In this document: piece by piece, positions 1 through 12,680 of the stretch
How the letters are laid out: every line of letters starts with the position of its first letter
How positions within the stretch are numbered: position 1 is the stretch's first letter
NCBI GenBank assembly: GCA_022749755.1
Contig: CM040442.1
Coordinates: 11,320,457-11,384,456 of the forward strand
DNA from: Azadirachta indica
Lineage: Eukaryota > Streptophyta > Magnoliopsida > Sapindales > Meliaceae
Direction: 5' to 3'
DNA: 64,000 nt
Made by a program: the position numbers and the translations under genes
Notes under the pieces: model-generated
Databases searched by the model: none
Seen by the model: the letters and a program-made list of their open reading frames with translations, nothing else
What the model was told of the DNA's origin: nothing

Positions 1-2160
1 AAACTTGGAAAGAAAAATACCAATTCCATTCTCTAGATCATCATTATTGTCTATATTCTTTGCACCAAATTGCCAAAAAAAGTAACTCCATTCCACAATT
101 GCAAAGCGCACATCTTGTCTTAAATGTGGACGTATTCCAATTGAAAGTAATCCTTCTAGTAAAACATGACAATCATAACTTTTTAGACCAGATAACTTAC
201 CATTTTTTTCACACTAACAGATTTATCAATGTTTGACGCGTATCCATCAGAAATCTTGATTGACTTCAACCATTGACAAAACTCCATCCTTTTATTTGTG
301 GACAAAGTATAGCAAGCACGAGGCTTTAAATACCTGTTAGATTATGGTTGTAAATATAACTCCTTCCTAACATTCATATATCTTGCAAATGCAGTCTTGC
401 CTTTATCATATCCTTTGTTTTCGTCAATGTTCATCAATATCCTAATAAGACTTTTGCATATATTTTTCTTTATATGCATTGCATCGAGATTATGTCGCAA
501 TTTCAATTTTGCCCAGTACGGCAACTCAAAAAATATACTTTTTTTGGTCTAATTCAACTCTATTGGTGTCCGTTTTCCTCTTTCTATCTTTATTATTATC
601 ATTTTTTCCAAGCTTTGATACTCTCAGGTTCTCTACTTGTTTTAAGATCTCATCTCTAGAATATAATCTTAGTGCAAAATCCTAATTCTTGTTTGCCATT
701 AATGTTCTTACTTTTTTGCAAAGGATGTTTAAGTGGCAAGAACCAATAATGTCCCATATAACATATTTATCTTGCAATATTTACAAGAAAGTCTGATCAT
801 TATACACCGAACATGCCAAGTAACCTTTCGTACTCTACCCCGAATAAAGTGGCATATGCAAGAAAATCATTAATTGTCCATAATAATGTTGCATGCATGG
901 TAAATCTAGTTTTCATCACTACATCATAAGTATCCACACCAATATCCCATAACTTCTTTAATTCATCATCATAAGTATCCACACCAATATTCCATAACTC
1001 CTTTAATTCATTAGTCGTAAGTATGCATCAATATCTCTCCCTGATGCATGTGGTCCAAGGATGAGTAATGACATAAATAAAAATGGCTCTTTCATACACT
1101 TCCACGGTGGCAAATTGTAAGGTACAAGTATAACAGGCCATATACTATAAGGGTTGTACATATTATTAAAAGGATTAAATCCATCATTTGCAAGCCTTAA
1201 CCTCACATTAGGTGGGCCTTCTGCATACTGAGGATATGATCTATTAAACTCCTTCCACGATTCACCATTGGCAAGATGCCTTAGAATACCATCCTCACCC
1301 AAGCGTTTCTCCTTATGCCATCCATATCATGTGCTGTATCTCGAGACAAAAACAAATGTCATAGTCTAGGTTTTAAAGGGAAGTACCAAAAAACCTTTTG
1401 TGATATTTTTCTCTCTTCACTACAAAGTTTATATCATGGCTCACTACATATTGGACACTTATCACATAACTCATTTTTTTTCTAAAATAGAGCACAATTT
1501 TACTTGCATGCATGAATAACTTGATAACCTATCCCTACATCTTTCAACACTTTTTTTTTTGCATTATACAATGAACTCAGAATTTTTGAATTTTCAGGGA
1601 AAAGCTAAATTAACAGTTTGAGCAACATATCTACTAATTTATTACTCCATTGATTAAAGGCTTTTATATGCATCCACTTTATAATAAAATTTAGTGAACT
1701 TAGGTGTACTCTAAGAAAAGGCATTTTTTGAGCTTTGCCTAACAAATCAAACACAAAATCACAATTTGCTTGCTCTATTTAAAAAGGGGTTTTAGAATTC
1801 CCTTGGTCTTGTGATTGGAAGTTAAATGGATCCCATGTTGTTGGACATAAAGATCATGCCATGAACTGAAAACATCCATCATCCTCAAGGGTAGTATTAT
1901 GCATATTTTCAAAATTCCCTCCACTTCTAGAACTCCATTGAAAATTTTCACAATGATAAACTTGTATGATATGTAAGGGAGATTCCAAATTGGTATAAAT
2001 GATGACTAGGAATGTGTAAGTACATTTAAGCACTTGATGCATAGACATCGAATGCAATTAGTAGTATTTGCACATTTCCTTGCTACTTCTTGAGAGAGTT
2101 AATACCATCAAGATATTCATGAGAAAGTTTGTCTTGGATTTGCATCCAACTCTTATCCAT
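1..2160 (-). pseudogene. CACTA (En/Spm) transposase, tnp2 type, decayed
   Basis: Decayed coding region of a CACTA DNA-transposon transposase, the enzyme that cuts and pastes the element. Read on the minus strand from the ATG at 2160, it opens MDKSWMQIQDKLSHEYLDGI, which fits the plant transposase-associated domain. From about 1700 to 1300 come WSNKLVDMLL, then a zinc-finger-like CDKCPIC and a VFWYFPLKPRL block. At 1302-1003 lies the tnp2 signature: NVRLRLANDGFNPF, YSIWPVILVPYNLPPWKCMK, then GRDIDAYL. At 982-800 comes LLWTINDFLAYA, at 524-342 LRHNLDAMHIKKNIC, and below 340 a DUF4218-like segment (YDCHVLLEG, VEWSYFFWQFGA). Stops and frameshifts separate all these blocks, so no protein can be made. 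The gene runs off the left edge. The family call is strong; the exact subfamily is not determined. Confidence 0.9.
922..1011 (-). repeat. 45-bp tandem duplication inside the transposase
   Basis: Two head-to-tail copies of a 45-bp unit (922-966 and 967-1011) differ at only a few bases. The length is a multiple of three, so it doubles about 15 residues (ELKKLWDIGVDTYD-like) without shifting frame. It lies just before the LLWTINDF block. Confidence 0.85.
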
Positions 2161-5100
2161 TGATAACCTTCTGAAAACATAGTTTTGTCATCATTTTAAC
2201 AAAATTATATAAATTCAAGACATGCAATATAAGATCTATCTCTTTCTCCATCCTAAAAAGGTAAGGCCTTATTCCATTCAAGAATATATATTTCATACCA
2301 GATATAGTAGTTCTATAAGATGTTCCAAACTTTAGAAATTTCAGCAGCATGTCCCCTTAGGTCTCCAAGTACACAACCATGATTTAAGAATGTGTACAAA
2401 ATACAAGTTCATAAACCTTGTATGTACTCAGAGAACAAAAGGGAGATAGCTACAGAATTTCTATCAATGGAAGAATCAAGGAACTAACCATCCTTGATAT
2501 GGAATTACATGTTCTCAAACTATGGGAATCTAGACAATCTAAGAAACAGTACTTGATATTTAATCTGATTTGCCACATGCAGTGATAACTAAGAGAACAC
2601 ATGAAGTAATATTTTTTAAACGGGTCTAAGGTTTTTTCATGTAATTTCAAACATATAGCTAATAACATATAGCATAGTAAGGAGATAAAAATGTAGAAAT
2701 AACACAAAACATGCTTAAAGGAAACAGAAGATAAATATTAATTGGTCTTATTTTAAATTGTGTTCAATGTTTGTGTTTGACTTGCTTACTCAAACTTATT
2801 TTCTTTTAGCATAATTTTATTTAGTTAACTGGACATATATTTTTAAAATTAATTAAGGTGATTGCTTTAACATCTTATATTTCATTAATTTGGTGTATAT
2901 ATCTCTTATTCTAATTTGTAAAGTGATCGCTTTAACATCTTTTCATTTCATTAATTTGGTGCACATTTTGTATTGTTAGCAAAAATAAATTTGTTGATAA
3001 AAAACACTTTTATATGTTACAATAGAATAAGTGAAGGGGGGACAAAATGGGACTCTATATGTGCTGTATGTATGATATTGGTTTTGTTTTTGTTTATGCA
3101 AAAACTTGAAAGAAATAAATAGTAATTAATGTCTATTATCATTGTCACTCTACGACAAAATTTATAATATAATTTATTTAATTCTTTTCATACATATATT
3201 TACATATTTATTTCATTATCATTATCACTCTCCATTTAGTCAACTTTATATGGCCCTTACATCTCCCTATACAGACGTCATTGTTTAAACTCATATCAAC
3301 TTTATATGAAATTACTTGTGTCCATGATTTTTAATCTATATTTTTCATTATGTTTTGCTATTCTAAGAAATAATGTAACATAATAATTTATGTGTTTTCA
3401 TGCAACAATTCTTAATTTTACCCTTAAAAAATAGTTTAATTAATTAGATAATGATTGATTATTTATTAATCATAAACTAAATGAACTGATATTACTGGAT
3501 ATTTTTGAGGTAACTAATATTTTTGATGGAATATGCTTCTATTATGTGCCATTAATTATTTCTAAAAAAAAATATCACTGTTCTTACCAAATACATATTA
3601 ATTAAATATGCTTGTAGAAATTCAACACCTAATTAGATTTTCTGAGTTTATTCTTGAAAATATTACTTTTCTTAATTATAAAAAAAAAATCTTAGAGTTA
3701 AATTTAATTTGCTTCGGAATGGCTTCCAATTGAAAGAGAAATATAATCACAAATATATATTTTGTGAGTGAGAAATTGAAGGGTGTTACATGGGTAGTGT
3801 TGGTGCAAAGTACTTGATGAGTTATCACATAATCGCTAATATATAGAGCTACCTTGGTGCTGAGTTTTAGTATATATATGCTAACATTAAAATGCATAAC
3901 AGCAGATTGTCCTATAAAGCAATCAAAAACTAATCATTGCTAATAATTAATTCACAATGAACTGTCCAGAATACAAGCCAATCTTTAATGTATTTGGAAA
4001 TTATCTTCAAAAGAAATTCAACACCTAATTTTCTGTCAATACACAGGATGATAGTAGCATTATTAAGCTCATTTGATCCATTCATAACCACGTACTATCA
4101 TATGGAGCAATCAATATACGGAGTGATAATAGCAATATTGCATAATTATATTTAAAACTAAGAATTCAACTATACGGTAAAGTAATCAATACATGGGTTG
4201 ATAATAGCAATATTGCATAACTATATTTAAAACTAAGAATTCAATGCACAGGTCAGGATTTATACAAAGACATAATTATATTTAAGGCTAAGAATTCAAG
4301 CTTTAATCACAAAATTAAGAAGCGATGAAAAGATGAACTTACTTGAATTAATTATCTCTGCAAAGTTTCTGTCTCTTCTCCAAATTAAGAAGCTTTAATT
4401 CAAATCTTGAAACATTCAATAGAATAATTAATTAATTGCTAACAAAACATTCAATAGAATTAATTAATTGATAAAAAGCAATTAAGGATTTAACAGATTC
4501 TGGAATAGCATAATTACTATCAAAATTTTCTGTCCAATGCGTGTTTTAATCCTTACGAAATTAAGATCAAAAGGCGACTAAATGCTGAAATTAAGATCAA
4601 ATAAATGATGTCAATGTCTAAATGCATGAAAAAAAAAAATGAAATCTGCAATGTATAGTCTGATTCCAACAATAAAATGGACAACAATAAAATCTCTGAT
4701 GAAATTTGTGTTTTTTTCAAACAGGTTATGTGCATTTTATTGTTCTCTATTCTCTATTCTCTACTCTCTACTACTCTCTTTAATAGAATTAATTAAAGAG
4801 AATTAATTAATTGACAAATGAAATTTGTTTTTTTAAATAGGAAATTTGTGTTTCTTAGCTCTCTCTTTTAATGTAATTTTTTTCAAACAGGTTATGTGCA
4901 TTAAGGAAATGATTTGTGTTTTTGACTAAAACGCGAACTATCATTGGAGAAGATTTCAAATCAAAATAGAAGAGCTTTAAGAAATATAATACAGTTCGAT
5001 TACAACAATTGAATGAACAACGAAAATAATAGCATATTAATAATAGGATCCTTGTACATTTGAAAAATATCATATCTTGTTACACACCATAACAATATAA

Positions 5101-5885
5101 TACTTAGATCCTTATATTTAATAAATTAACCAACACTAGTGGGGACTTGGTTGATATAAATAAATTTATACTATAATTATTTTTTTATTTATCATAATAT
5201 AAATATCCATAAGTTATTTTACTTCAATAAGTATTACAATTTATTAAATTATTTTAACAATCTAATACATTATTTTATTACTGTTTCAATAATTTAATAG
5301 GACAAACGTTATGTTAGTTTAATGTAATAAATTAGTATTAGTCATGTTTTCATCAAAAGTATGGTACTTTAATATAATAATTAACCATAAGTAATTTTAG
5401 ATCAATATTAATAAGTGCAAATTTGAAAGTTATCACATTTTAGAATTTTATACTAAAACTAAATTTAATTGTAATTTTAACAAACTGGTAAAAAATATCA
5501 AATTTCTTGATAATGTAAAGTTATTATTAGTTAACAATAATATTAATAAATATGAATCCAGTATGTGTATTCTAGTACTTAAAAAATATCAAAAAAGAGA
5601 ACACGTTGAAATATTTGTGGACAAATATATAAGGCCGTTTTATAGACTAATAATTAAGAATTTAATACGATTGTTCAATTAATTTCTATAAATAATAATA
5701 ATAATTGGTAAACAAAATTTTAATACAAATTTGCATGTCTTTCTTAGCCAAATTTTGTACTAAACTTCAATTAAATATACAAAATGGTGTTTAATTAATT
5801 ATATTTAGTTATTATTTGTCCTAAATTATTTTGTATTAATTAACACTATAATTATTATTACATTATTATACATAGAAAAATATTA
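2161..5885. other. Non-coding AT-rich DNA, probable CACTA interior
   Basis: No coding region is supported between the transposase start and the subterminal repeats. The DNA is AT-rich with short local duplications, including two copies of a block reading TTTCAAACAGGTTATGTGCA near 4715 and 4877. Its place between the transposase and the CACTA terminus at 6312 suggests it is the 5' non-coding part of the same element. Four kilobases is long for that, so it may also hold other insertions. Confidence 0.4.
4106..4310. repeat. 75-bp tandem repeat, about 2.5 copies
   Basis: Units at 4106-4180 and 4181-4255 share GATAATAGCAATATTGCATA followed by TATATTTAAAACTAAGAATTC. A shortened third copy, keeping only the CATAATTATATTTAAGGCTA part, follows at about 4270-4300. 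The repeat looks like local slippage or unequal exchange. Confidence 0.75.
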
Positions 5886-5889
5886 AAAG

Positions 5890-6312
5890 ATTTGGCAATT
5901 TTTTTAGCGGTGACAGAGGTTTTGTCACTAAAAGCATGTTCAACAATGAAAAATTGTCATCACCAAAAGCATATAAAAATTTGACACCAAAAATATCTTC
6001 TGTGACAACATCAGATCGTCGCTAAAAAAATGTTTCGTGACAATATAAAAATGTCGTCGCTAAAAGATTCAAATTAAAGTTATTATCTTGTCACCACACA
6101 TTTGGTGCCAAATGGCGTCATTACTTTTGGTGACGACTAGTAGTGTCATCGCTAATAAGATATCTTTAGTGACAACACTATCGTCACTAACGGATACAAT
6201 TAATTATTAATTTTGTTCCTCAAATTTTTGCGAGGACCTTGAAAATGTTGTTGCTAAAATCCTTTTTAGCGACAAATTTTTTGTTGTTGCTAAAATCTAA
6301 TTTCTTGCAGTG
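5890..6312 (-). mobile_element. CACTA terminus with subterminal repeats
   Basis: This block holds many copies of short motifs in both orientations, of the kinds GTGACAA, TAGCGAC and TCGTCGCTAAAA. It closes at 6301-6312 with TTTCTTGCAGTG, the reverse complement of CACTGCAAGAAA. A terminus starting CACTR followed by dense subterminal repeats is the hallmark of plant CACTA elements, where they bind the transposase. The orientation fits the minus-strand transposase at 1-2160, so this is probably the 5' end of that element, though it could belong to a separate non-autonomous copy. The opposite terminus lies outside the window. Confidence 0.75.
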
Positions 6313-6545
6313 TGTGTAGGCAGCATGTGTTGATTGATTGTTGAACTCTAATTTAATTGCAGTTCTTTGAACATGGAAGTCCTAAGCAAAGGAAGAACCT
6401 TGCAAATAAACTTGGTTAGAAGTTGCGTTTGAGTTTGCAAATTTATGGTTGTTGTGTCATACAAAAGGAAGGACCTTGTGAATTGCGTTTGAATTTCTTT
6501 AAATATATATTTATTTAATGGTATATTGATGTCTTCTAGTCTAAA
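6313..6545 (+). pseudogene. Pumilio (PUF) exon fragment, copy 1
   Basis: This stretch matches 11650-11860 of the larger Pumilio pseudogene downstream: the end of an intron (TTAATTGCAG), then an exon from 6363 reading FFEHGSPKQR, and after a stop LSLQIYGCCVIQK, then the start of the next intron, including TATATTGATGTCTTCTAG. FFEHGSP and the YGC motif are PUF-repeat core residues that bind RNA bases. Only one exon remains, and a stop follows the ANKLG segment. It begins immediately after the CACTA terminus at 6312, so the transposon either inserted into this copy or marks a rearrangement breakpoint. Confidence 0.75.
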
Positions 6546-6589
6546 TGTATGGTTGTTGTTGTAGCTTTGCCCTGTATAAAATGATGCCA

Positions 6590-7475
6590 AAGTAAGAGCC
6601 AGTTTGATTTACATTTTGAATGCGATTCATTGTTTTTGAAAATAGAAAAAATACAAAGAATTAAGAAAATATATGTTTGTCTTGAAAAATTTTAAAACAG
6701 TTTTTGAATTGAATTCTAATTTTTATTTCAAAATTAGAAAATGACCAAAAGGACGTTTTCTTAGTTTTTTGCTTACTTGTATTCTAATTAAATTCAAAAA
6801 CTGTTTCCTTATTACGTTAAAATGTATTTTGTAAATTTACAAATCTTTTTTCTAATTTTAAATAATTTTCTTTTACAAAAAAATTACTCTTTTATCCTTA
6901 CTTATTATATTTTTCATGTTTATTTTTCGCTTTGGCCAAGATATCCATTTTTTTTAATTTTATTTTCTATTATATATCTTGAATTTTAACGTATTTAATA
7001 ATTCAATTTGTGTAGAATTTGTCATAACACTTAGGTGTGACGGGTTGAATATCAGCTTACTATATATTTATTATTCTCAAACTAAAATTAATAAATTTTA
7101 AAATTTTGTTAATTTAAAATTTATCTTTTAAGAAAATAAATCATATTATCATTTTATTATTTGAAATAAACATAAATAAAAAATTTATATTTAATTGCTA
7201 TATTGTTTTAATGTAAAAAAATTATTAAAAATAGTTTTAACCAAAAACATGTATTGTCATTTTTATTTTTTTCCAAAGATTATATCAAATATATTTTTTT
7301 AAATTTTTTAATTTAAGTAACAGTATTTAAATATAATATCAAACATATTTTCAAATATCAAAAATATTAAGGATACAACTCAAATTTTTTAATGGTGTTC
7401 AAAGATTCAAAAACAGTTTTTAACTCATGAATAAAAACTGTTTCTAAATCATGAATTAAACAGGCCTTAAACTAT
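6590..7475. mobile_element. MITE-like element with weak terminal inverted repeats
   Basis: The left end (about 6596, GAGCCAGTTTGATTTACATT) and the right end read backwards (about 7475, AAGGCCTGTTTAATTCATG) are similar, and both are followed by runs resembling a CAGTTTTTGAA motif. The interior is AT-rich with no coding capacity. This is the usual look of a non-autonomous DNA transposon. The ends are only about two-thirds identical, and I did not find a convincing target duplication. Confidence 0.4.
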
Positions 7476-7640
7476 TCGTAAAGGAGTTAAATGTTCATCT
7501 TTTTATAATAGTTCTTTACTTGAAATTATGAAAAATTTAGAAGAGGTCTTCGAATTTTTCTTAAAAATTTTTTAAACTAAATATCATTATTTTTAATTTA
7601 AGTTACATTCAAATAATTATTTTAAATTTTTATTTAAAGA

Positions 7641-7783
7641 AATATGATATTCATCAATTAAATAATAAGTTTTATAATTTTCGAAAAAGAATTATTATGA
7701 TATTTCATTAAATATGACAATATTTAAAATAATTATTTTAAAATTTATATAATAAGAATATAAACAATTAGCAGAAATAAAAA
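7641..7783 (+). repeat. Flanking repeat, left copy
   Basis: A 143-bp AT-rich block left of the TNL fragment. Its first 69 bp (7641-7709) recur exactly in reverse complement at 8486-8554, and its remaining part (7710-7782) recurs in direct orientation at 8555-8627. See the right copy. Confidence 0.9.
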
Positions 7784-7866
7784 TATAATTATTCATAATC
7801 AAAATTAATGCGATAAACTAATAATTAAGGCTTTCTTTTTGGCTTTTTTTAAAAATAATTTTACAG

Positions 7867-8485
7867 CCTTTAAACAATTCGAAGTTCATGAGATTCAACC
7901 AGTCCCAGAACTTGATCAGGATACCCGACTTCACATGGTTACCAAATTTAGAGGAGCTAAATCTTGAAGGATGTACGAGATTGTGTGAAATTCACCCATC
8001 TTTGCTACTTCATACTAAGGTCATTTTTCCGAGTCTGAAAGATTGTACAGGTCTTATTACTCTTCCAAGCAAGATTCATATGGAATCTCTCAGACAGCTT
8101 ATACTTTCTGGTTGCCTGAAGCTAAGAAAGTTTCCGGAGATTATCGGAAGTATGGAATATTTGTCGGAGCTTCTCTTAGATAGAACTGCTATTAAAGAAC
8201 TGCCATTGTTAGTTGAACATTTAGCTGGACTTATTTCATTGAATTTGAAAGACTCTAAGAATCTCGAAAGTCTTTCCAATGCTACAGTCAATGGTTTAAA
8301 ATGCCTTAGAACTCTGAATCTCTCTTTTTCCTCCAAATTAAGAATGTTTCTAGAGATTGAGGAAATAATGCCATGCCTTTCAGAGCTTTAGATGGAACTA
8401 CTATTCAAGAATTGCCATTATCAATTGAATTTCTTTCTGGCCTTGTTTTGTTGAATTTGAAGGACTGTAAGAACCTTAAAAGTCT
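7867..8485 (+). pseudogene. TNL resistance-gene LRR fragment
   Basis: A piece of the leucine-rich-repeat region of a TIR-NBS-LRR (TMV-N-like) immune receptor. It starts after a TTTTACAG acceptor-like sequence with the usual TNL LRR entry: QSQNLIRIPDF, LPNLEELNLEGCTRLCEIHP, then LILSGCLKLRKFPEIIGSM and LLLDRTAIKELP. About five LRRs follow. A loss of one T near 8389 creates a stop, and the next repeat (DGTTIQELPLSIEFLSGL, LNLKDCKNLKSL) continues in another frame to 8485. TIR, NB-ARC and C-terminal regions are absent nearby. The fragment ends abruptly at a 143-bp repeat also found on its left, so it was probably delivered or trapped by a rearrangement. Confidence 0.88.
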
Positions 8486-8628
8486 AATGAAATATCATAA
8501 TAATTCTTTTTCGAAAATTATAAAACTTATTATTTAATTGATGAATATCATATTAAATATGACAATATTTAAAATAATTATTTTAAAATTTATATAATAA
8601 GAATATAAACAATTAGCAGAAATAAAAT
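8486..8628 (+). repeat. Flanking repeat, right copy with 69-bp inversion
   Basis: Right copy of the 143-bp block flanking the TNL fragment. Positions 8486-8554 are an exact reverse complement of 7641-7709, while 8555-8627 match 7710-7782 directly. The LRR coding sequence stops exactly at the outer edge of this copy. Confidence 0.9.
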
Positions 8629-10818
8629 CCTAATTATTACAATAAGGAAAATGTTTCTTACATACAATATATATACACCTACCTAATGGAGCAATGATGA
8701 GTAATTTTTTATACTTGTGACATGTGGTATGAATATATGAATACAAAATGCTTGAAAGATTTTCTTAACTACTAATCATAAATCTTGATAACATAATCTA
8801 GTTTCAATATTATTATGGTACAAAAATCTTAAATAAACTCTATCTATATAAATTAATTTACCAATTTTAAAATTATTTGTATATTTCTCATCATCAGCTA
8901 TCCTGCAGTTTGTCTAATCTTCTTTTCTTTTTTTTTTTTTTTAATTTTAAGGGTTGCTAAATGGATTAAAAGAATGCAAAGACATTCAAGTTTATTCTCA
9001 TTATATAAGATAATTAATTTTTCTAGATTTACTTGTTGATTCACATGGTAAGACATAGAAATAATAATATACCATAATTTATCAAATATCTTATGAAAAA
9101 TATATTGTGTAATTATATCAATGTCTTTTTAGTCTTTTGAACTTTCTCTATAATAAAGGCTTGTAATACGTTTTAAATTATTGGTTAAGGCGTATTTTAG
9201 ATGCCTTCCTCACTTGTTAGAAATTGCGAAAAATTTGAGGAAAAACTCATTTTATTATCTCTTTGTTGTCATTAGTGAACAGAGTTAGTTGACCTTAATA
9301 ATAAAATGATATTTTAGTAAAGGAATTAACACATATCTCTTGCAGGATACATACACATAAATAAAAAAAAATTTGAGAAAACATAGATATACTGTCCGTG
9401 GATTAGTAGTTGACCAACATTGATTGTTGTTCGACTGTTAATTTTATAGATAATTTGGTGTAATACAACTCTCCTCTCTCATGATGATTTTTCTAATATT
9501 AGTTTATAATTTTTTATTTTTTTAATTTTTTACATACTTGAAATTAAATATAGATAAATATTAAATAAATTTAGATTAATTTTGTATTGATTAAATTTAA
9601 ATGAAAATTTTCATTAATTAAATTAAAATGAAAATTTTTATTAATTAAATTTAAAATTTCTTTAAACTAAAATTTTCATTTATTAAATTTCTAATTTTTT
9701 AACTAGAATTTTTATTTTTCAAATTTGTAAATTTTTTTAAACTTTTAAAAATATTAAATATATTTAAATTTAAATTTTTAGTTTTTTATTCATAAAGTTT
9801 AAGTGTTTTATGCTATTTTAGTCATTTTCGTTAATAAAGTTAGTCAACTACCAATTTAAAGGAGATATATTTAAGTCTTTCCGAATTTTCTATATGTTTG
9901 TAGATTTTCTAAACATCAGGGGAGGTATTTGCTAATTACCACAAGTATTACTTCACTCTTGGAGAAGAGCATGACACCATTTCAAAAGCATAACCTATTT
10001 CTTCTATGCCCTAAGTCGTGGCCACTACTCATTAACTGTTTTTTTTTTCAGTCAAATTGAAGACACCACTACTCATTAACCATTTTCACCATCAAATCCC
10101 ACCATCATTGTTGTCTTATTAATTACCGCTAAATTTTGTGAAAACAACTAGCAAACCAGCAACTTATCACCATTTAAAACAGAAACTTTCTTTTGTTGAT
10201 TAACGTCACTACAAGTCATAGAAATTTCCGAAAATCACATTCCATTATTGATATTGGATTTTATCAAAATGACAGCTAGACCAGCAGTCTGCGGCCACAT
10301 TCCCCGCTTACGTCTCACCACCAGTAAGCACGTTCATTGCATTGTTTTGTTCACTTATTTAGTTTCTTTTTTTTTTTTAATTTTATTTTGTTATTATTAC
10401 TAGTTTTGAAATGAAACCGAGTCTAGGTTATTGATTTTGAAATAGAATTGATCCTAAATTGTTAATAATATTTTGATGTTGAAATGGAATTCATTTTAGG
10501 TTGTAATTTTTGTTTAGTTTTGTGATATTGGTGGAAATTAAAGGAAGTTATTTTCTCAATTAGTACGAACAAATATTTAGCTTTTGATTTTTTTGTGGCT
10601 TGCCTTTGCTGCTTTAGTTGCTATAGCTTTGATTGCAGTCATTGCCTGATGTTTGTGTCTTCTTCTACTACAGTTTGTGCTCTGTTTGCTTTGCTTTCAT
10701 TTTCAGTTTTAGTTTGTGTTTTCTTCTACTGCATCTTTTTGGCTAATAGTTTAACACATTCTTATTTCTTTCTTTGATTCTCATTTCTTGAAATCTTTTG
10801 GCTTTTTTTTATATATAG
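8629..10818. other. AT-rich intergenic DNA, no gene seen
   Basis: No coding region is supported. It contains AT-rich runs built of ATTTAAAT/AAATTTTCATT words near 9540-9790. A short ORF-like start near 10269 (MTARPAVCGH) lies before a possible donor and could be an upstream exon of the Pumilio pseudogene, but I do not recognise it. A pyrimidine-rich stretch with many TGC and TTTG words covers about 10590-10800 and ends in the ATATATAG acceptor-like site at 10818. Confidence 0.4.
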
Positions 10819-12446
10819 TCGATCACTTCATATTAGACCCAAGCTTTAACATTCGATCTGCTGGTGTTTCAACGGAGGAAACGATTTCACATAAAGGTGA
10901 TTCGCAGCATCAAACGTTTTATAGGCAGCATCAACTCATGATGTAACCTTCTTATGTGGATCCTCTTCATATGCAATATTTTCAACTTCCTTTTGGAGAT
11001 GTATATGGTGCTTCAATTCAGCATCAGCTGATGTTAGGGAGCTCAGCTTGATTCTTCCATAAAGAAAGAGACAACTGTTACTTTTATGCAGGTGATCAGA
11101 AATTTCAGTCTCCAACAAATGGGAGCTTAAGCATTAGAAATTCAAAGAAAAGTGGGATTAACAGTTAGTGGTTATTATGGAGGTCCCTCAGGCATGGGCA
11201 TCATGGGGCAATTCCCAGCTTCGCTTGTTGCCAGTCTCGTGCTGCCATCATCTCCTTTTGGTGGAACAAGTCAACTAGATCAACGAAATGAAATGAGCTT
11301 TCTTGAAGAACTGAAATCCGACAATGCCCAAAAATTTGATCTTTCAGATATAGCAGAGGTTATAGTTGATTCACGTAGTATTATTCTATACTGTTACATA
11401 ATATAATTGTTGTACTATCTCTAATTTGCAATTCCACTTCAATGTTGATCAATATGATAGTCGATTTATTCTGCATAAGCTGGAAGAATGTAGTGTTAAA
11501 GAGAAGGAGTCTGTTTGCAAAGAAGTTATTTCGCATGCTTCAAAATGGTGACAGATGATTTTGGGAATTATGTTATTCAAAAGGTATGATTTCAGCATAT
11601 GTGTGTTTTTAGTTATTTAATTCTTTTAAACAAATTCAGCGTTAACTTGTGAACTGCAAGGGTGGCCTGTGGTTGATTGTTAAACTCTGATTAATTGCAG
11701 TTCTTTGAACATGGAAGTCCTGAGCAAAGGAGATCGCAGATAAATTTGTTGGTAAGATGTTGCCTTTTGAGTTTGCGAATGTATGGTTGTTGTGGTATGC
11801 TAAATTTCTTTTGACATATATTTAATAGTTTATTTAGTAGTATATTGATGTCTTCTAGTGCATTTCTTATAGTAATTTAGATCTATTATAGTTTTACTGC
11901 AAAGAAGACGGTGTTAACGTCTCGATGCTATTAAAGCCTGGGAACTTCACCTCTTCTATTATAAGCCTGCAGGTAGTGTAAATGATTAAGAGGCCTTTAA
12001 CAAAATTTTGGTATTCAGAGATGTGCTTCTAAGGAGTAAGACAATCAGTAGATCCTTTATTACATCAGAAGTATGCTAGAATCTGTCCTGGTCCCGCCTT
12101 CATGCCCATTAAAATGCAAGAGGTTCTCTAAAGAAGATAAATAGGAAGATGTTGATTTTCTGTGGGATAAAGCTTAGTTTTCTCTCCCCACTTTGAGCAT
12201 CAGTCTCAAATTAATATATTATTCAAAGGTGGTTACATTGTTCTGCACTTTTAGCGTCATGTTATGCACCATTTGTTAAGCATTTCTGTTGAGAGTTTGA
12301 AAACTCATTGTGCATAAGAGTTTGTGATGCTTTTCAACTGTGCGATGCTTTCCATCTATATGATAGGTATTTTTTCCTTTGGGGAGAAAGAATCTGCAAA
12401 TGTTTCATGAATTGCAACTTTAATTGTATTTTCATTAATTTCAAAT

Positions 12447-12668
12447 TGTTATAATTAAAATTAGACTTATTTAGTTTTACTAGGTTTAATATTGTTAAGT
12501 ATATTTCTATTTTAAGTATTATTAATCTTTTCTTAGTTTGTTAAGAATTTCTAAGTTTATGAGAATTCGTAATTTATGTTGCTTTATTATTTCAATCCAT
12601 ATAAAGACATATTATGTACTTAATTTATAATTCAAAAGAGATTCAATATAATTTTATTTTCTTCAGCA
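12447..12668 (+). repeat. TRIM left LTR
   Basis: The 222-bp long terminal repeat runs from TGTTATAATTAAAATTAGAC to TTCTTCAGCA. It aligns end to end with 13346-13566. Confidence 0.9.
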
Positions 12669-12680
12669 TGGTAGTAGAGC
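12669..12680 (+). other. TRIM primer binding site
   Basis: TGGTAGTAGAGC directly follows the left LTR. It matches the usual plant initiator-methionine tRNA primer site at 10 of 12 positions. Confidence 0.75.

Noticed and set aside
8076..8336. Minus-strand open frame opposite the TNL fragment
   Set aside because: It is the antisense shadow of a clear LRR coding sequence.
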